From contig NZ_BMCN01000002.1 of NCBI RefSeq assembly GCF_014635205.1, positions 62,001 through 126,000 of the forward strand: DNA of 64,000 bases. Reading direction: 5' to 3'. A program made the position numbers and the translations under genes. Shown here piece after piece: positions 25,727-34,941 of this stretch (its first letter is position 1; each line of letters begins with the position of its first letter). Source of the stretch: Jeotgalicoccus aerolatus. Its GTDB lineage: Bacteria; Bacillota; Bacilli; Staphylococcales; Salinicoccaceae. A model generated the notes under the pieces. It saw only the letters and a list, made by a program, of their open reading frames with translations, searched no databases and was not told where the DNA came from.

Positions 25727-26535
25727 TACATTCCGCCCCCTTGATATGCTCTCAGACTTTCAGGTTCCATTTCGACGAACTCTTCAGAAGTAATCTGATC
25801 CATCCAGCCCATACGCGGCCCCGGATACTGAATCATCTTCCAGCCTTCCATATTTTTGTTGCCGCCGTAAACCGGATCTGAATATACGCCTTCGATTGTC
25901 GTATTTCTAAGCAGTGAGAAGAACGCTTCTGAACGCATGCCCGCAACTTCAACTTCGCCGGCCTCAAAGGCTTTCAGCACTTCATCCTGCACATCGCCTT
26001 CAAGATCGACAAACTCTGCATCGTGTTCTTCAACTGCATATTCTCTCATGCGGCGAATACCGAGTAAGAACATTTCTCCGCGATTCAGTTTTTCCTGACG
26101 GCCGTGAGTATCGGAAGCCATCGGCTGGAAAGGCCCCATGCGGTAATCTGTCCCATTCGACCCCCAAGTGCCGTAGCACTGTTTATCGATAAAATACGGT
26201 ACGCCGAGTTCAATCGCACCCGGTCCATTGTCATCTTCAGGATAAATTCTCTCTGCAGCGGCTGCGAGTGCTGCAAAATCTTCCTGTCTGCTGAAATAAG
26301 TACGCGCTGCATACTCAGGCGCTTCAGAACCGCCCTCACCGCCAGCAGTTTCACCGCCGGTGCCTGTTTCTGCTGAATCAGACTCCTGATCTGAACCGAA
26401 CTGGAAGCCTGTAAAACCGCCCAGTAATGCACCGCCGGCAATCCCTCCGGCTGCAACTCCAGTTGTTTTCAAGAAATCACGACGTGAAAATTGTTTTTCT
26501 TCCTGACCGTTATTCCCAGAATTTTCTTTAACCAT
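25726..26535 (-). CDS. Gluconate 2-dehydrogenase subunit 3-like protein with Tat signal
   Basis: A 269-residue small subunit. A twin-arginine signal (FSRRDFLKTTG followed by a glycine/alanine-rich hydrophobic stretch, residues 16-48) is followed by a low-complexity Ser/Glu/Gly linker and the subunit-3 domain (FAALAAAAERIYPEDDNGPGA, then MGPFQPM). The start at 26535 follows GGGGG by 9 bases; the ATG at 26544 sits on that site. It likely carries the cofactor-loaded GMC subunit through the Tat channel and keeps it at the outer membrane face (family inference). Confidence 0.88.
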   Translation of the reverse strand: MVKENSGNNGQEEKQFSRRDFLKTTGVAAGGIAGGALLGGFTGFQFGSDQESDSAETGTGGETAGGEGGSEAPEYAARTYFSRQEDFAALAAAAERIYPEDDNGPGAIELGVPYFIDKQCYGTWGSNGTDYRMGPFQPMASDTHGRQEKLNRGEMFLLGIRRMREYAVEEHDAEFVDLEGDVQDEVLKAFEAGEVEVAGMRSEAFFSLLRNTTIEGVYSDPVYGGNKNMEGWKMIQYPGPRMGWMDQITSEEFVEMEPESLRAYQGGGM

Positions 26536-26962
26536 GAAAATCATCCCCCTCTTTTCTGTGATAAAAATATTAAAAGCCTATACACTTGTAAGTTTAGTAT
26601 TCATTCACAAAGTTGTCAAAACTCTTTTAAGCTAATAAATACAGTACTAATATTCAAAATATTTACATTAAACACATACCCTAAAGCACAGCTGATATCC
26701 CTAAATGATGCATATGCTAAAGCAATATTCAAAAAATGGTATTAATTTTGAAATCAGATTCAAAGAAAGTGATGTATTCACGGAATAAATGAATAGATAT
26801 TAAACTAAAGGGTAATAATACTCATAAGGATAGTACACTAAGTCAGAACGAATATGCCGCTCCGTAATATAATTGAAACAATAGTAACATAATTGCAATA
26901 ATTCTTAACCTGTGTTACCTTGACCGTAGAAATAAAGTTAGATATTCAGAAAGGTGATTTTC
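26536..26962. other. Intergenic region, no gene recognised
   Basis: About 430 AT-rich bases between the Tat-subunit gene and the broken IsaA-like gene. Both flanking genes read outwards, so it must hold two promoters, but I cannot choose between many weak AT-rich candidates. A half site TGTTAC near 26914 resembles half of a WalR box. No RNA gene, repeat or ORF with a ribosome-binding site was found. Confidence 0.5.
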
Positions 26963-27458
26963 ATGAAGAAAGTAACTTTATTAAGTTCATTATTAGTCGC
27001 AGGCGCATTGACGTTTACGGGTGTAAACAGCACAAGCGGACGAAATTGAATACGATGACGCGAGAACAGTATGGGGTACTGTAGTAGACGCTCAAAGTGA
27101 TTTAAATGGTGACGGATGGTCTAACGGCGGTTACAGTCTGGACTGGCTTCCAGATGATCAAAGAGAAAAAATTTCGGATCTGACGAATCAGCGCCAAGTT
27201 GGTGATATTAATCAAGTTGAATATAACGAGATTGTCACAGAGATTTTTGATGAAGAACACGTCTTGATTAATGGACCTTACGGCGGTATTGAAACAACTG
27301 AAGAAAATCTGGCCAGTGTTGCTTTTAATGCACCGAAAACATTAAACGCTGCGCCGATTAAAGACGAACCTTACAACTACGACTTTGTTTACGACGGATA
27401 TAACTTTAAATTTTCATATGACGGCAACGAATGGACATGGTCATACGAAAACAAATAA
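26963..27458 (+). pseudogene. Secreted IsaA-N-like protein, frameshifted after the signal peptide
   Basis: The ATG at 26963 (AAGGTGATTTTC upstream) gives MKKVTLLSSLLVAGALTFTG, a signal peptide almost identical to the next gene. The frame then breaks near 27030 and stops at 27048-27050. Shifting by one base restores QADEIEYDDARTVWGTV and an uninterrupted frame to 27458. The restored protein has an EF-hand-like segment with LNGDGWSNGG and one IsaA-type repeat (ENLASVAFNAPKTLNAAPIK, then YNYDFVYDGYNFKFSYDG and EWTWSYE). It is a tandem paralogue of 27498-28226. It could be a true pseudogene or a sequencing error. Confidence 0.75.
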
Positions 27459-27497
27459 TCTTTTAATCCTCTTTTAAAATCAGGAAGGTGAATTTAA

Positions 27498-28226
27498 ATG
27501 AAAAAAGTAACAGTTCTCAGTTCACTATTAATCGCAGGAGCATTAACGTTTACAGGTGTTCAAGGTACTGCACAGGCTGACGAAGAAGAAGGTGCAAAAA
27601 CTGTCTGGGGCGAAGTATTGCCGGCAGACACTGATCCGGATGGTGACGGCTGGGCAAATACCGGATTTGATCCTACTTGGATGTCACAAGAAGGACAGAA
27701 CAGAATTAGTGGTCTTGCAGAGTCTAAAGACAATGGAGAAATATCACAGGTAGAGTTTAACGAAGCAGTCGCAGAGATTTTCCAAATAGAACAAGCACGT
27801 CAGATGGACGGCCCTAATGAAAATGCTAATGCAGAGAATGCCTCACAAGAAATGGTGCCTCATCAAAAAGTTGATGCCATGGATATAGATGTCACAAAGG
27901 AAAATCTGGCTAAACTGGCACTGTATTCACCAGCTGCACTTGATGCTGCACCGGTACAGGAAGAGCCTTACAACTATAACTTTGTCTACGGTGATTATGG
28001 ATTCCATTTCTCATATGACGGTGACTACTGGAACTGGTCATATAGTGAATTAATGCAAGACTTCACAGACGATGAACTGTTGTATCTTGTTCACAACAAT
28101 CCTGAAGTGTTAAATGAAAATCCGGTGCAAGCCGGCAAATATAACTTTAAAATATCGGATGACAATTATGTTTATCACTTCATGTCAGATGGCAAAAAGT
28201 GGGAATGGTCGTATGAAGAAAAATAA
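27498..28226 (+). CDS. Secreted protein with two IsaA/SceD-type N-terminal repeats
   Basis: 242 residues. The signal peptide is 1-27 (MKKVTVLSSLLIAGALTFTG, cleavage after GTAQA). An EF-hand/dockerin-like loop DTDPDGDGWANT is at 45-56. Two repeats follow (134-183 and 190-240), each with a helix then YNYNFVYGDYGFHFSYDGDY-WNWSY. The same arrangement ([20 protein letters not shown], then TWSWSYE) is the N-terminal part of staphylococcal IsaA and SceD, but the transglycosylase domain of those proteins is absent. It probably binds the cell wall or is released. Ribosome-binding site AGGAAGGTG. Preceded by a frameshifted paralogue. Confidence 0.75.
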   Translation: MKKVTVLSSLLIAGALTFTGVQGTAQADEEEGAKTVWGEVLPADTDPDGDGWANTGFDPTWMSQEGQNRISGLAESKDNGEISQVEFNEAVAEIFQIEQARQMDGPNENANAENASQEMVPHQKVDAMDIDVTKENLAKLALYSPAALDAAPVQEEPYNYNFVYGDYGFHFSYDGDYWNWSYSELMQDFTDDELLYLVHNNPEVLNENPVQAGKYNFKISDDNYVYHFMSDGKKWEWSYEEK

Positions 28227-28246
28227 TATTAAATAATGAAGCGAAC

Positions 28247-28283
28247 ATACTGCAGGAAATCTTCCTGCGGTATGTTTTTTTGT
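28247..28283 (+). terminator. Terminator after the IsaA-N-like gene
   Basis: CATACTGCAGGAA and TTCCTGCGGTATG form a stem with one mismatch, followed by a seven-T run. Confidence 0.9.
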
Positions 28284-28336
28284 TTATAAAATGTATAATT
28301 AACAGATACATTGAATGAACGAGAGGATGAATATTT

Positions 28337-30481
28337 TTGGCAAAAAGTGTTGTACTTGCTGAAAAACCTTCAGTAGCACGTGACATTGCCCGTGTGCTGA
28401 ACTGCAGTAAAAAAGGTAATGGTTATTTAGAAGGCAGTAAATATATTGTGACCTGGGCACTTGGACATTTAGTGACGCTCCAGGACCCTGAAAAATATGA
28501 TACAAAATATCAAAAGTGGGAACTCAACGATTTACCTATGCTCCCTGCCCCGCTGAAATTGACTCATATTCCTAAAACAACGAAACAATTCAAAGCTGTG
28601 CAATCGCAGCTGAAACGAAAAGATGTAGATGAAATTATTATCGCTACAGATGCCGGCCGTGAAGGTGAACTCGTTGCACGCTGGATCCTTGATTATGCGA
28701 AAGTTAATAAGCCGGTAAAACGGTTATGGATATCTTCAGTAACCGACAAAGCGATTGCGAATGGCTTTAAAAACCTTCAGCCGGGAGGTAAATATGTCAA
28801 TCTTTATCAGGCAGCCGCTGCAAGAAGTGAAGCTGACTGGTATGTCGGTTTAAACGCGACCCGTGCACTGACGACAAAACACAACGCCCAGCTTAACTGC
28901 GGCCGTGTACAGACACCAACACTCGCAATTATTCAAGCGCGGGATGAGACAATTAAAAACTTTAAACCGAAAACGTTCTACGGACTTGATGTCGTTACGG
29001 ATAAACTGACCTTTAAATGGACAGACGGCAAAGGCTACTCGACTTTCGATGAAAATCAAATCGATAAAGTCAGCCAAAAGCTGAATGCTGCTTCATTAAT
29101 TGTTAAAGACGTTCAAAAGAAGAAAAAGAAACAATTCGCTCCTGGTCTGTATGATCTGACAGAACTGCAGAGAGATGCCAATAAGATATTCGGCATGTCT
29201 GCAAAAGAAACACTGCAGACGATGCAGGCTCTGTATGAACGTCACAAAGTACTAACCTATCCAAGAACGGACTCTAAATTTATTTCGGAAGATATCGTGG
29301 ATACATTGAAAGAGAGAGTCGAAGTCAGCGGCATCGGTCAGTTCAGTAAAGTTGCCGCACGTGTTTTAAGAGCACCGCTTAAAACAAACAGCTCCTTCGT
29401 CAACGACAGCAAGGTAAGCGATCACCATGCTATTATTCCAACTGAAAGTCCGGTTTTTCTTGCTGACTTTACAGAACGCGAAAAACGGATTTATGAATTG
29501 GTTGTTCAGAGATTTATGAGTGTGCTGCTGCCGCCGTATGAGTATGAAGTGACAACTGTCACTGCTGAAATCAACGGTGAACAACTCGAAGCAAAATACA
29601 ACAGAGTATTAAATCAGGGCTTCAAAATTGTTTATAAAGAAGAATCATCTGACATTACAACTGATGTAAAACAAGGTGATAAACTGACTGTAAACAAGAT
29701 CAGGAAAACAACAGGCGAAACAACCCCGCCTGCACGTTTCACGGAAGCATCACTGCTTCAAGCTATGGAAAACCCTGCGAAATACTTCCAGATGGACAAA
29801 GAACATAAGAAAACACTGGCAGAATCCGGCGGGCTTGGCACAGTCGCAACACGGGCAGATATTATCGATAAACTGTTCAATACTTTCTATCTGGAGAAGA
29901 ACGGCCAGGCAATTAAACTCACTTCAAAAGGAAGACAGCTTTTAGATTTGGCACCGGAGATCTTAAAATCCCCTGTCACTACTGCTCAATGGGAAACCCA
30001 GCTTGAACAGATTGAAAAAGGTAAAATGAACAGACGGAAGTTTATCGAAGATATGAAAGAACATACGAAAGAGATTGTCAGAGAAATCAAGGCGAGCGAG
30101 AAGAAATTCAAGCACGATAATCTGACAGGCAGAGACTGTCCTGAATGCGGCAAACCGCTGCTGGAAGTCAAAGGCAAAAAAGGCACGATGCACGTATGCC
30201 AGGACAGAGAATGCGGATATAAACGTAACGTTGAAAAAATAACGAACGCGAGATGTCCGAAATGTAAGAAGAAAATGACGCTGAGCGGATCGGGCGACGG
30301 GCAGGTTTTCAGATGTGTCTGCGGTCACCGTGAAAAAATGTCGAGCTTCGAAGCGCGGAAGAAAAAAGAAAACAGAGGCCGTGTCGATAAGCGTACAGTG
30401 AATAAATACGTTAATCAGAAAGAAGAACCGATTAATAATGCCCTGGCTGAACAGCTGAAAAAACTGAAGCTGGATGACTAA
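28337..30481 (+). CDS. topB: DNA topoisomerase III
   Basis: Type IA topoisomerase of 714 residues. The Toprim domain is near the start (VVLAEKPSVARDIA; IIATDAGREGELVARWI). The active-site tyrosine is in VLTYPRTDSKF. The C-terminus carries two zinc ribbons (CPECGKPL with CQDRECGYK; CPKCKKKM with CVCGH) and a basic tail. The start is TTG at 28337, preceded by GAGAGGATGA at good spacing; no in-frame ATG with a site lies nearby. It unlinks replication or recombination intermediates. Monocistronic with its own terminator. Confidence 0.95.
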   Translation: MAKSVVLAEKPSVARDIARVLNCSKKGNGYLEGSKYIVTWALGHLVTLQDPEKYDTKYQKWELNDLPMLPAPLKLTHIPKTTKQFKAVQSQLKRKDVDEIIIATDAGREGELVARWILDYAKVNKPVKRLWISSVTDKAIANGFKNLQPGGKYVNLYQAAAARSEADWYVGLNATRALTTKHNAQLNCGRVQTPTLAIIQARDETIKNFKPKTFYGLDVVTDKLTFKWTDGKGYSTFDENQIDKVSQKLNAASLIVKDVQKKKKKQFAPGLYDLTELQRDANKIFGMSAKETLQTMQALYERHKVLTYPRTDSKFISEDIVDTLKERVEVSGIGQFSKVAARVLRAPLKTNSSFVNDSKVSDHHAIIPTESPVFLADFTEREKRIYELVVQRFMSVLLPPYEYEVTTVTAEINGEQLEAKYNRVLNQGFKIVYKEESSDITTDVKQGDKLTVNKIRKTTGETTPPARFTEASLLQAMENPAKYFQMDKEHKKTLAESGGLGTVATRADIIDKLFNTFYLEKNGQAIKLTSKGRQLLDLAPEILKSPVTTAQWETQLEQIEKGKMNRRKFIEDMKEHTKEIVREIKASEKKFKHDNLTGRDCPECGKPLLEVKGKKGTMHVCQDRECGYKRNVEKITNARCPKCKKKMTLSGSGDGQVFRCVCGHREKMSSFEARKKKENRGRVDKRTVNKYVNQKEEPINNALAEQLKKLKLDD

Positions 30482-30493
30482 GATATACACTGA

Positions 30494-30533
30494 AAAACCT
30501 TCCAATCACAATTAGTGACTGGAAGGTTTTTTA
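30494..30533. terminator. Bidirectional terminator topB/purC
   Basis: AAAACCTTCCA and TGGAAGGTTTT arms with flanking A and T runs between convergent genes. Confidence 0.85.
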
Positions 30534-30536
30534 AAA

Positions 30537-31223
30537 TTATTCCTCAAACATATATCCATTCAATTTCAACGGTTCAATATATGCCCCATCTTTATAAACA
30601 CGCATATTTCCGCCTGATATTTCATCGATTAAGAGAATCTCACCTGTTTCTTCATCTCGGCCGAATTCCAATTTAATATCGTAAAGTTCCAAGTCTTTTA
30701 CTGCCAGTTCTTCTTTAACCAGCTCACTGATTTTCACTGTTAATTCTGCGATTTCTTTGTATTCTTGACCACTTAAAATATTCAGTGCTTCCAGCGCCGC
30801 TTCATTGATTACAGGATCCTGACGTTCATCGTCTTTTAGAGTGACTTCTACATACGCCGGAAGTTCTGCACCTTCTTCTACATAGGCACCGTATCTGCGA
30901 AGGAAGCTTCCCACTGCTCTGAATCGGCAAATTACTTCCAGTCCCTGTCCGAATACAGATACTTTTTTAACTCTCATTTCACGTTTTTCCACATCCGCAC
31001 TAATATAGTGTGTCGGAATATCCGCTGCATTTAATTTTTCGAAGAAAAAGCTCGTCATTTGAAGTCCGGCTTTACCTGACCCTTCAACTTTCAGACCCAC
31101 CTGATTCTCTCCCGGATCAAAAACTCCATCTTTACCTGTCATGTCATCTTTAAAATATAAAACAGTTTCTCCATTATTATCTTTATAAACGTCTTTAGTT
31201 TTACCCCGGTAAATTAAATCCAA
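30537..31223 (-). CDS. purC: SAICAR synthetase (phosphoribosylaminoimidazole-succinocarboxamide synthase)
   Basis: Purine biosynthesis step joining CAIR and aspartate with ATP. The 228-residue protein starts MDLIYRGKTKDVYKDNNGET. It carries VRKVSVFGQGLEVICRFRAVGSF-like nucleotide/substrate blocks and the C-terminal LIDEISGGNMRVYK motif. Length is slightly under the usual 235. It is normally inside the pur operon in staphylococci, but here it stands alone. It has its own promoter with PurR-type boxes upstream. Confidence 0.93.
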   Translation of the reverse strand: MDLIYRGKTKDVYKDNNGETVLYFKDDMTGKDGVFDPGENQVGLKVEGSGKAGLQMTSFFFEKLNAADIPTHYISADVEKREMRVKKVSVFGQGLEVICRFRAVGSFLRRYGAYVEEGAELPAYVEVTLKDDERQDPVINEAALEALNILSGQEYKEIAELTVKISELVKEELAVKDLELYDIKLEFGRDEETGEILLIDEISGGNMRVYKDGAYIEPLKLNGYMFEE

Positions 31224-31261
31224 TTGAATACACTCCTATAATCAATTTTATCTTGTTTCAT

Positions 31262-31338
31262 ATTTTACGGGTTAAAGTCGAGTTAATCAAGCTAAATAAC
31301 GAATATAATTTAATATTAATTTATAAATGTTCGGTTTA
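31262..31338 (-). promoter_or_regulatory. purC promoter with PurR-type operator pair
   Basis: Minus strand -35 TTGATT (31290-31285) and -10 TAAAAT (31267-31262) are 17 bases apart. Upstream lie a near-perfect PurBox (AAACCGAACATT, 31326-31338) and a weaker inverted partner (ATTCGT core, 31295-31307). The Bacillus PurR consensus is AWWWCCGAACWWT, in inverted pairs about 16-17 bases apart; here the gap is about 18. Regulation by PurR is inferred. Confidence 0.6.
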
Positions 31339-31387
31339 AATAGATTTTTATCGTTTATTTATTAAAAATTATAATTAACGTACGATT

Positions 31388-32308
31388 TTACCTCACCTTT
31401 TTACTTTGTCTCTTCATCCACACTCTTTCTATATATCCCGTACCAAAGAGCACACCTGCGACGATAAATACAAAGCCGATCAGCTGAGCTGGTTCGATCA
31501 TTTCATTGAGAAAAATGACTGAAAACAGGACACCAAAGAACGGCACAAAGTTATTAAAGATCGCTGTTTTTGACGCCCCGATTTTTTGGATAGCTGAATT
31601 AAATACCATGTGCCCGATGCCTGTCGCAACGATACCGGATGTAAAGAGCACTATGTATACCCCTAATGATGCTGACGTCATGTTGGATAAACCGTCTGGT
31701 TCTGCAATAAAGGCAATCAGGAGCAGCCCGACGGACCCCGCCAGATTCATAATTGCGGTCACGGCTTTTGAATCCAGCGTTGCTGTCGCTTTTTTAATAA
31801 AAATAAAGCTGATTGCTTGAGCAAACATCGATGTAAATAATAATAGTTCACCCTGTGATAATTTTAGTCCTGAAAAGGAACCGCCCTGAATGAAGAAAAC
31901 ACCTGTCAGCGCTAATATGAAACCCAGCACTCTCATTTTAGTCAGCTGCTCACCTAAGAAAATGACAGCAAGTACAGCTGTTGCCAGAGGGACTAACGAC
32001 AGTATCAGCGACCCCGTTGAGGCTGCTGTGGTCATCAGACCCAGCGCCAGTGTCAGGTGATGCAGAATCACACCGAATATCATACCGAATGCTGTGTAAA
32101 GCCACTCTCTTACCGATAAAGCTCTCAGTGACTTAGCAAAGTAAACAATAATAATCGCTGTAATACCAGCAATCATTATACGAAAAGCTGTCATCGTCTG
32201 AGGCGGAAGGTTTTCTACGAGGACTTTTAAAAAGACGACGTTCAAGCCCCAAATTGCGGTAATTAAAAATACTAATCCATAAGTTAACATTAAGCTCTGC
32301 TGCTTCAT
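31388..32308 (-). CDS. EamA/DMT-superfamily transporter
   Basis: A 306-residue membrane protein with ten hydrophobic helices in two EamA halves (VFLITAIWGLNVVFLKVLVENLPP in the first; GELLLFTSMFAQAISFIFIK opening the second). The AAxxGSLILSLVPLATAVLA pattern in helix 4 is typical of the family. Probably a metabolite or amino-acid exporter, with no substrate assignable. Divergent from the alkA-like gene with a short shared promoter region. Confidence 0.88.
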   Translation of the reverse strand: MKQQSLMLTYGLVFLITAIWGLNVVFLKVLVENLPPQTMTAFRIMIAGITAIIIVYFAKSLRALSVREWLYTAFGMIFGVILHHLTLALGLMTTAASTGSLILSLVPLATAVLAVIFLGEQLTKMRVLGFILALTGVFFIQGGSFSGLKLSQGELLLFTSMFAQAISFIFIKKATATLDSKAVTAIMNLAGSVGLLLIAFIAEPDGLSNMTSASLGVYIVLFTSGIVATGIGHMVFNSAIQKIGASKTAIFNNFVPFFGVLFSVIFLNEMIEPAQLIGFVFIVAGVLFGTGYIERVWMKRQSKKVR

Positions 32309-32431
32309 TTTCTCACCACCCTCATGATTTGATTACACATATCATACTTGTAATTTTAAAAATAAGACAATGAATTGTATAAAATATCTGACAGTTCTAA
32401 AATGATAATAAGCACTCTATTCGAAAGGACG

Positions 32432-33355
32432 ATGATACTGATGCAATGGACAGAACATAATCAGTCTATTGATATAGAACTTCCGGATATATTTAACTTC
32501 AAAAATAATCTCGATTATTTACAGAGAGATCCCAACGAGTGTATGTACGAAGTGATTGAAAATACAGTCATAAAACTTATTCATATCGGAGATTTACAAG
32601 TACTCGTACAGCTCAGCGTTAATAACGAGGACTGCCTAACCGTACATTTCTTAAGAGGAACTGCACCAAAATCAGCAGCAGATAAAGCAGCCGTCGTACA
32701 GTATATTTGTGAGTGGTTTGATTTAGATCGTGATATCCGTCCATTTTATAACATGGCCAGTCAGGATGACTTGCTTAAAGATGCTGTCAAAAAAGTACAG
32801 GGCTTAAGATTAATTGGAATACCGGATCTTTTTGAAGCTTTATGCTGGGCAGTATTAGGCCAGCAAATTAATTTGAAATTTGCTTATTCTTTAAAAAGAC
32901 AATTTGCAGAAAAGTACGGAGAATCTATCACATACAATGATAAGAAATACTGGTCTTTTCCCTCCTGTGAAACCATCGCCGAACTGAATGCTGAAGATAT
33001 GTCAGATATAAAAATGACAGGCAGAAAAAGTGAGTACATTATAGGCTTGGCTAAGCTCATGACAACAGGTGAACTATCTAAAGATAAACTCTTAAAAATG
33101 AGCGACTTTAAACGGGCGGAAAAAGAATTGACTCACATTCGCGGCATTGGGCCATGGACTGCAAATTATGTATTAATGCGCTGCCTTCGTTTCCCTGCTG
33201 CTTTTCCAATCGATGATATCGGGTTGATCAATTCAATTAAGTATCAGCTGAACATGGATAGAAAGCCCACTAAACAAGAGATTTTAAATTATACAGCGGG
33301 CTGGAAAGGCTGGGAATCCTATGCAACTTTTTATATGTGGCGATTACGTTATTAA
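32432..33355 (+). CDS. DNA-3-methyladenine glycosylase II (AlkA-like)
   Basis: Base-excision repair glycosylase of the HhH-GPD superfamily. An N-terminal TBP-like beta domain is followed by FEALCWAVLGQQINLKFAYSLKRQF. The helix-hairpin-helix LTHIRGIGPWTANYVLMRCL precedes FPIDDIGL, where the catalytic Asp (second D) lies. The ending GWESYATFYMWRL is family-typical. The start is uncertain: ATG at 32432 sits close to AAAGGACG and another ATG is at 32441. The frame from 32375 has no ribosome-binding site. Confidence 0.88.
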   Translation: MILMQWTEHNQSIDIELPDIFNFKNNLDYLQRDPNECMYEVIENTVIKLIHIGDLQVLVQLSVNNEDCLTVHFLRGTAPKSAADKAAVVQYICEWFDLDRDIRPFYNMASQDDLLKDAVKKVQGLRLIGIPDLFEALCWAVLGQQINLKFAYSLKRQFAEKYGESITYNDKKYWSFPSCETIAELNAEDMSDIKMTGRKSEYIIGLAKLMTTGELSKDKLLKMSDFKRAEKELTHIRGIGPWTANYVLMRCLRFPAAFPIDDIGLINSIKYQLNMDRKPTKQEILNYTAGWKGWESYATFYMWRLRY

Positions 33356-33373
33356 GAAATATTGTCCGCCCTC

Positions 33374-33401
33374 TTGAGAAAGCGCTTTCTCTATGTATAA
33401 T
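33374..33401 (+). promoter_or_regulatory. nhaC promoter overlapped by a cre-like palindrome
   Basis: -35 TTGAGA (33374-33379) and -10 TATAAT (33396-33401) are 16 bases apart. The perfect palindrome AGAAAGCGCTTTCT (33377-33390) fills the spacer and matches 12 of 14 positions of the ideal CcpA cre site TGAAAGCGCTTTCA. CcpA repression of the downstream antiporter is inferred. Confidence 0.6.
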
Positions 33402-33425
33402 TAAAGCAAACAAAGGGGGATTACA

Positions 33426-34895
33426 ATGGCCAAAGAAGATTTATTTGAGCATGAGACAAAGAAAGAATTTAAGTTTTTCATGGCAATCATACCGCTGCTT
33501 GTTATGGTAGTAACGATGCTTTACGCAATTGTTGTTCTAGAAACAGACCCGCATCTGCCGCTGATTATTGGCACGATAACAGCTGCGCTTGTTGCAATCA
33601 TTAATGGATTTAAGTTCGATGACCTAGAAGAAATGATGTATAAGGGGATTAAACTGGCTCTGCCGGCAGTTGTCATCATTATGATGGTAGGTCTGATTAT
33701 CGGATCATGGATCGGCGGCGGTGTTGTCGCTACGATGATTTACTACGGTTTAATGATTATCAGCCCACAGTATTTCCTTGTGACGATCTGTATTATTTGC
33801 GGCATCGTTTCACTCGCAATCGGCAGTTCATGGTCTACAATGGCAACGATTGGTGTTGCCGGCATGGGGATCGGCGTCAGTATGGGAATTAATCCTGCCA
33901 TGATTGCCGGTGCAGTGATTTCAGGCGCTTATTTTGGAGATAAAATGTCGCCATTATCCGATACGACAAACCTCGCTTCCGGTCTGACAAACACTGATTT
34001 ATTTGAACATATCAGGCATATGATGTTTACGACAGTTCCGGGGTTGATTGTTTCATTAATTGTCTTTTTTATTATTGGAATCAACGTGATTGGCACCAAT
34101 ACATCATCGCCCGAAGATATTCAGGTCATGATGACATCTATGAATGAAAACTTTGTTATCAGCCCCTGGCTGCTGCTAGTACCTGCGTTAGTTATTCTAT
34201 GTATTGTATTAAAAGTTAAAGCAGTACCGGCATTAATTGTCGGTGTCATTCTCGGTACACTGTGTGCAATTTTAGTTCAGGGAGAAACACTCGCTGCATC
34301 TGCATCATTTTTAATGAACGGTTTTGTCCTCGAATCAAATAACGAGATGGTCAATGAACTGTTTAACCGCGGCGGTCTGCTCGATATGATGTATACAGTG
34401 TCCATGACTATTGTCGCCATGACTTTCGCAGGGATTCTGGAATACACTGGAATGCTCCGGGCAATCATGAATCAGATACTTAAAATTGCCAAAGGCACAT
34501 TGGGTATTATATCTGCTACGATTGTTTCGTGTTTTGCAACAAACGCAACATGCTCTGAGCAATATATTTCTATTGTTGTGCCGTCACGAATGTTTTTAAG
34601 AACATATATTGAAAACAAGCTTCATTCTAAAAACCTGTCGCGTTCGCTTGAAGACGGCGGTACACTAACTTCCGTATTCATTCCGTGGAACACTTGCGGT
34701 GTCTTCATTTACGGTACGTTGGGTGTCGCAGCATGGGAATATGCACCATTCGCTATACTTAACTTTACAGTCCCTGTGATTGCAGTCATTCTCGCTGCAA
34801 CAGGATTTGGTATTGCTAAAATATCATCTGAAGAACGCGATGCATATATTAAAGAGCACTACCCTGAAGAAGTAGAAAATCCTCCAGCAACATAA
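33426..34895 (+). CDS. nhaC: NhaC-family sodium:proton antiporter
   Basis: A 489-residue antiporter with about 12 helices. Family motifs are GSWIGGGVVATMIYYGL, SLAIGSSWSTMATIGVAG, GAYFGDKMSPLSDTTNLASG and GILEYTGMLRAIMNQILK. It exchanges sodium for protons across the membrane, in keeping with a salt-tolerant lifestyle. AAAGGGGGA precedes the start. It has its own cre-like promoter and a terminator. Confidence 0.92.
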   Translation: MAKEDLFEHETKKEFKFFMAIIPLLVMVVTMLYAIVVLETDPHLPLIIGTITAALVAIINGFKFDDLEEMMYKGIKLALPAVVIIMMVGLIIGSWIGGGVVATMIYYGLMIISPQYFLVTICIICGIVSLAIGSSWSTMATIGVAGMGIGVSMGINPAMIAGAVISGAYFGDKMSPLSDTTNLASGLTNTDLFEHIRHMMFTTVPGLIVSLIVFFIIGINVIGTNTSSPEDIQVMMTSMNENFVISPWLLLVPALVILCIVLKVKAVPALIVGVILGTLCAILVQGETLAASASFLMNGFVLESNNEMVNELFNRGGLLDMMYTVSMTIVAMTFAGILEYTGMLRAIMNQILKIAKGTLGIISATIVSCFATNATCSEQYISIVVPSRMFLRTYIENKLHSKNLSRSLEDGGTLTSVFIPWNTCGVFIYGTLGVAAWEYAPFAILNFTVPVIAVILAATGFGIAKISSEERDAYIKEHYPEEVENPPAT

Positions 34896-34899
34896 AAAA

Positions 34900-34941
34900 T
34901 GTCCCCTGGGCTGGAGAATATCCAGCTTTAGGGGATGTTTT
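34900..34941 (+). terminator. Terminator of nhaC
   Basis: Stem CCCCTGGGCTGGA with TCCAGC-TTT-AGGGG, followed by a T-rich tail. Confidence 0.85.

Noticed and set aside
26900-26962. WalR box before the IsaA-like genes
   Set aside because: Only one half (TGTTAC) fits; the second half at the required 5-base spacing has several mismatches.
29963-30505. Long open frame antisense to topB
   Set aside because: Phenylalanine-rich shadow of the lysine-rich topoisomerase tail, with no ribosome-binding site.
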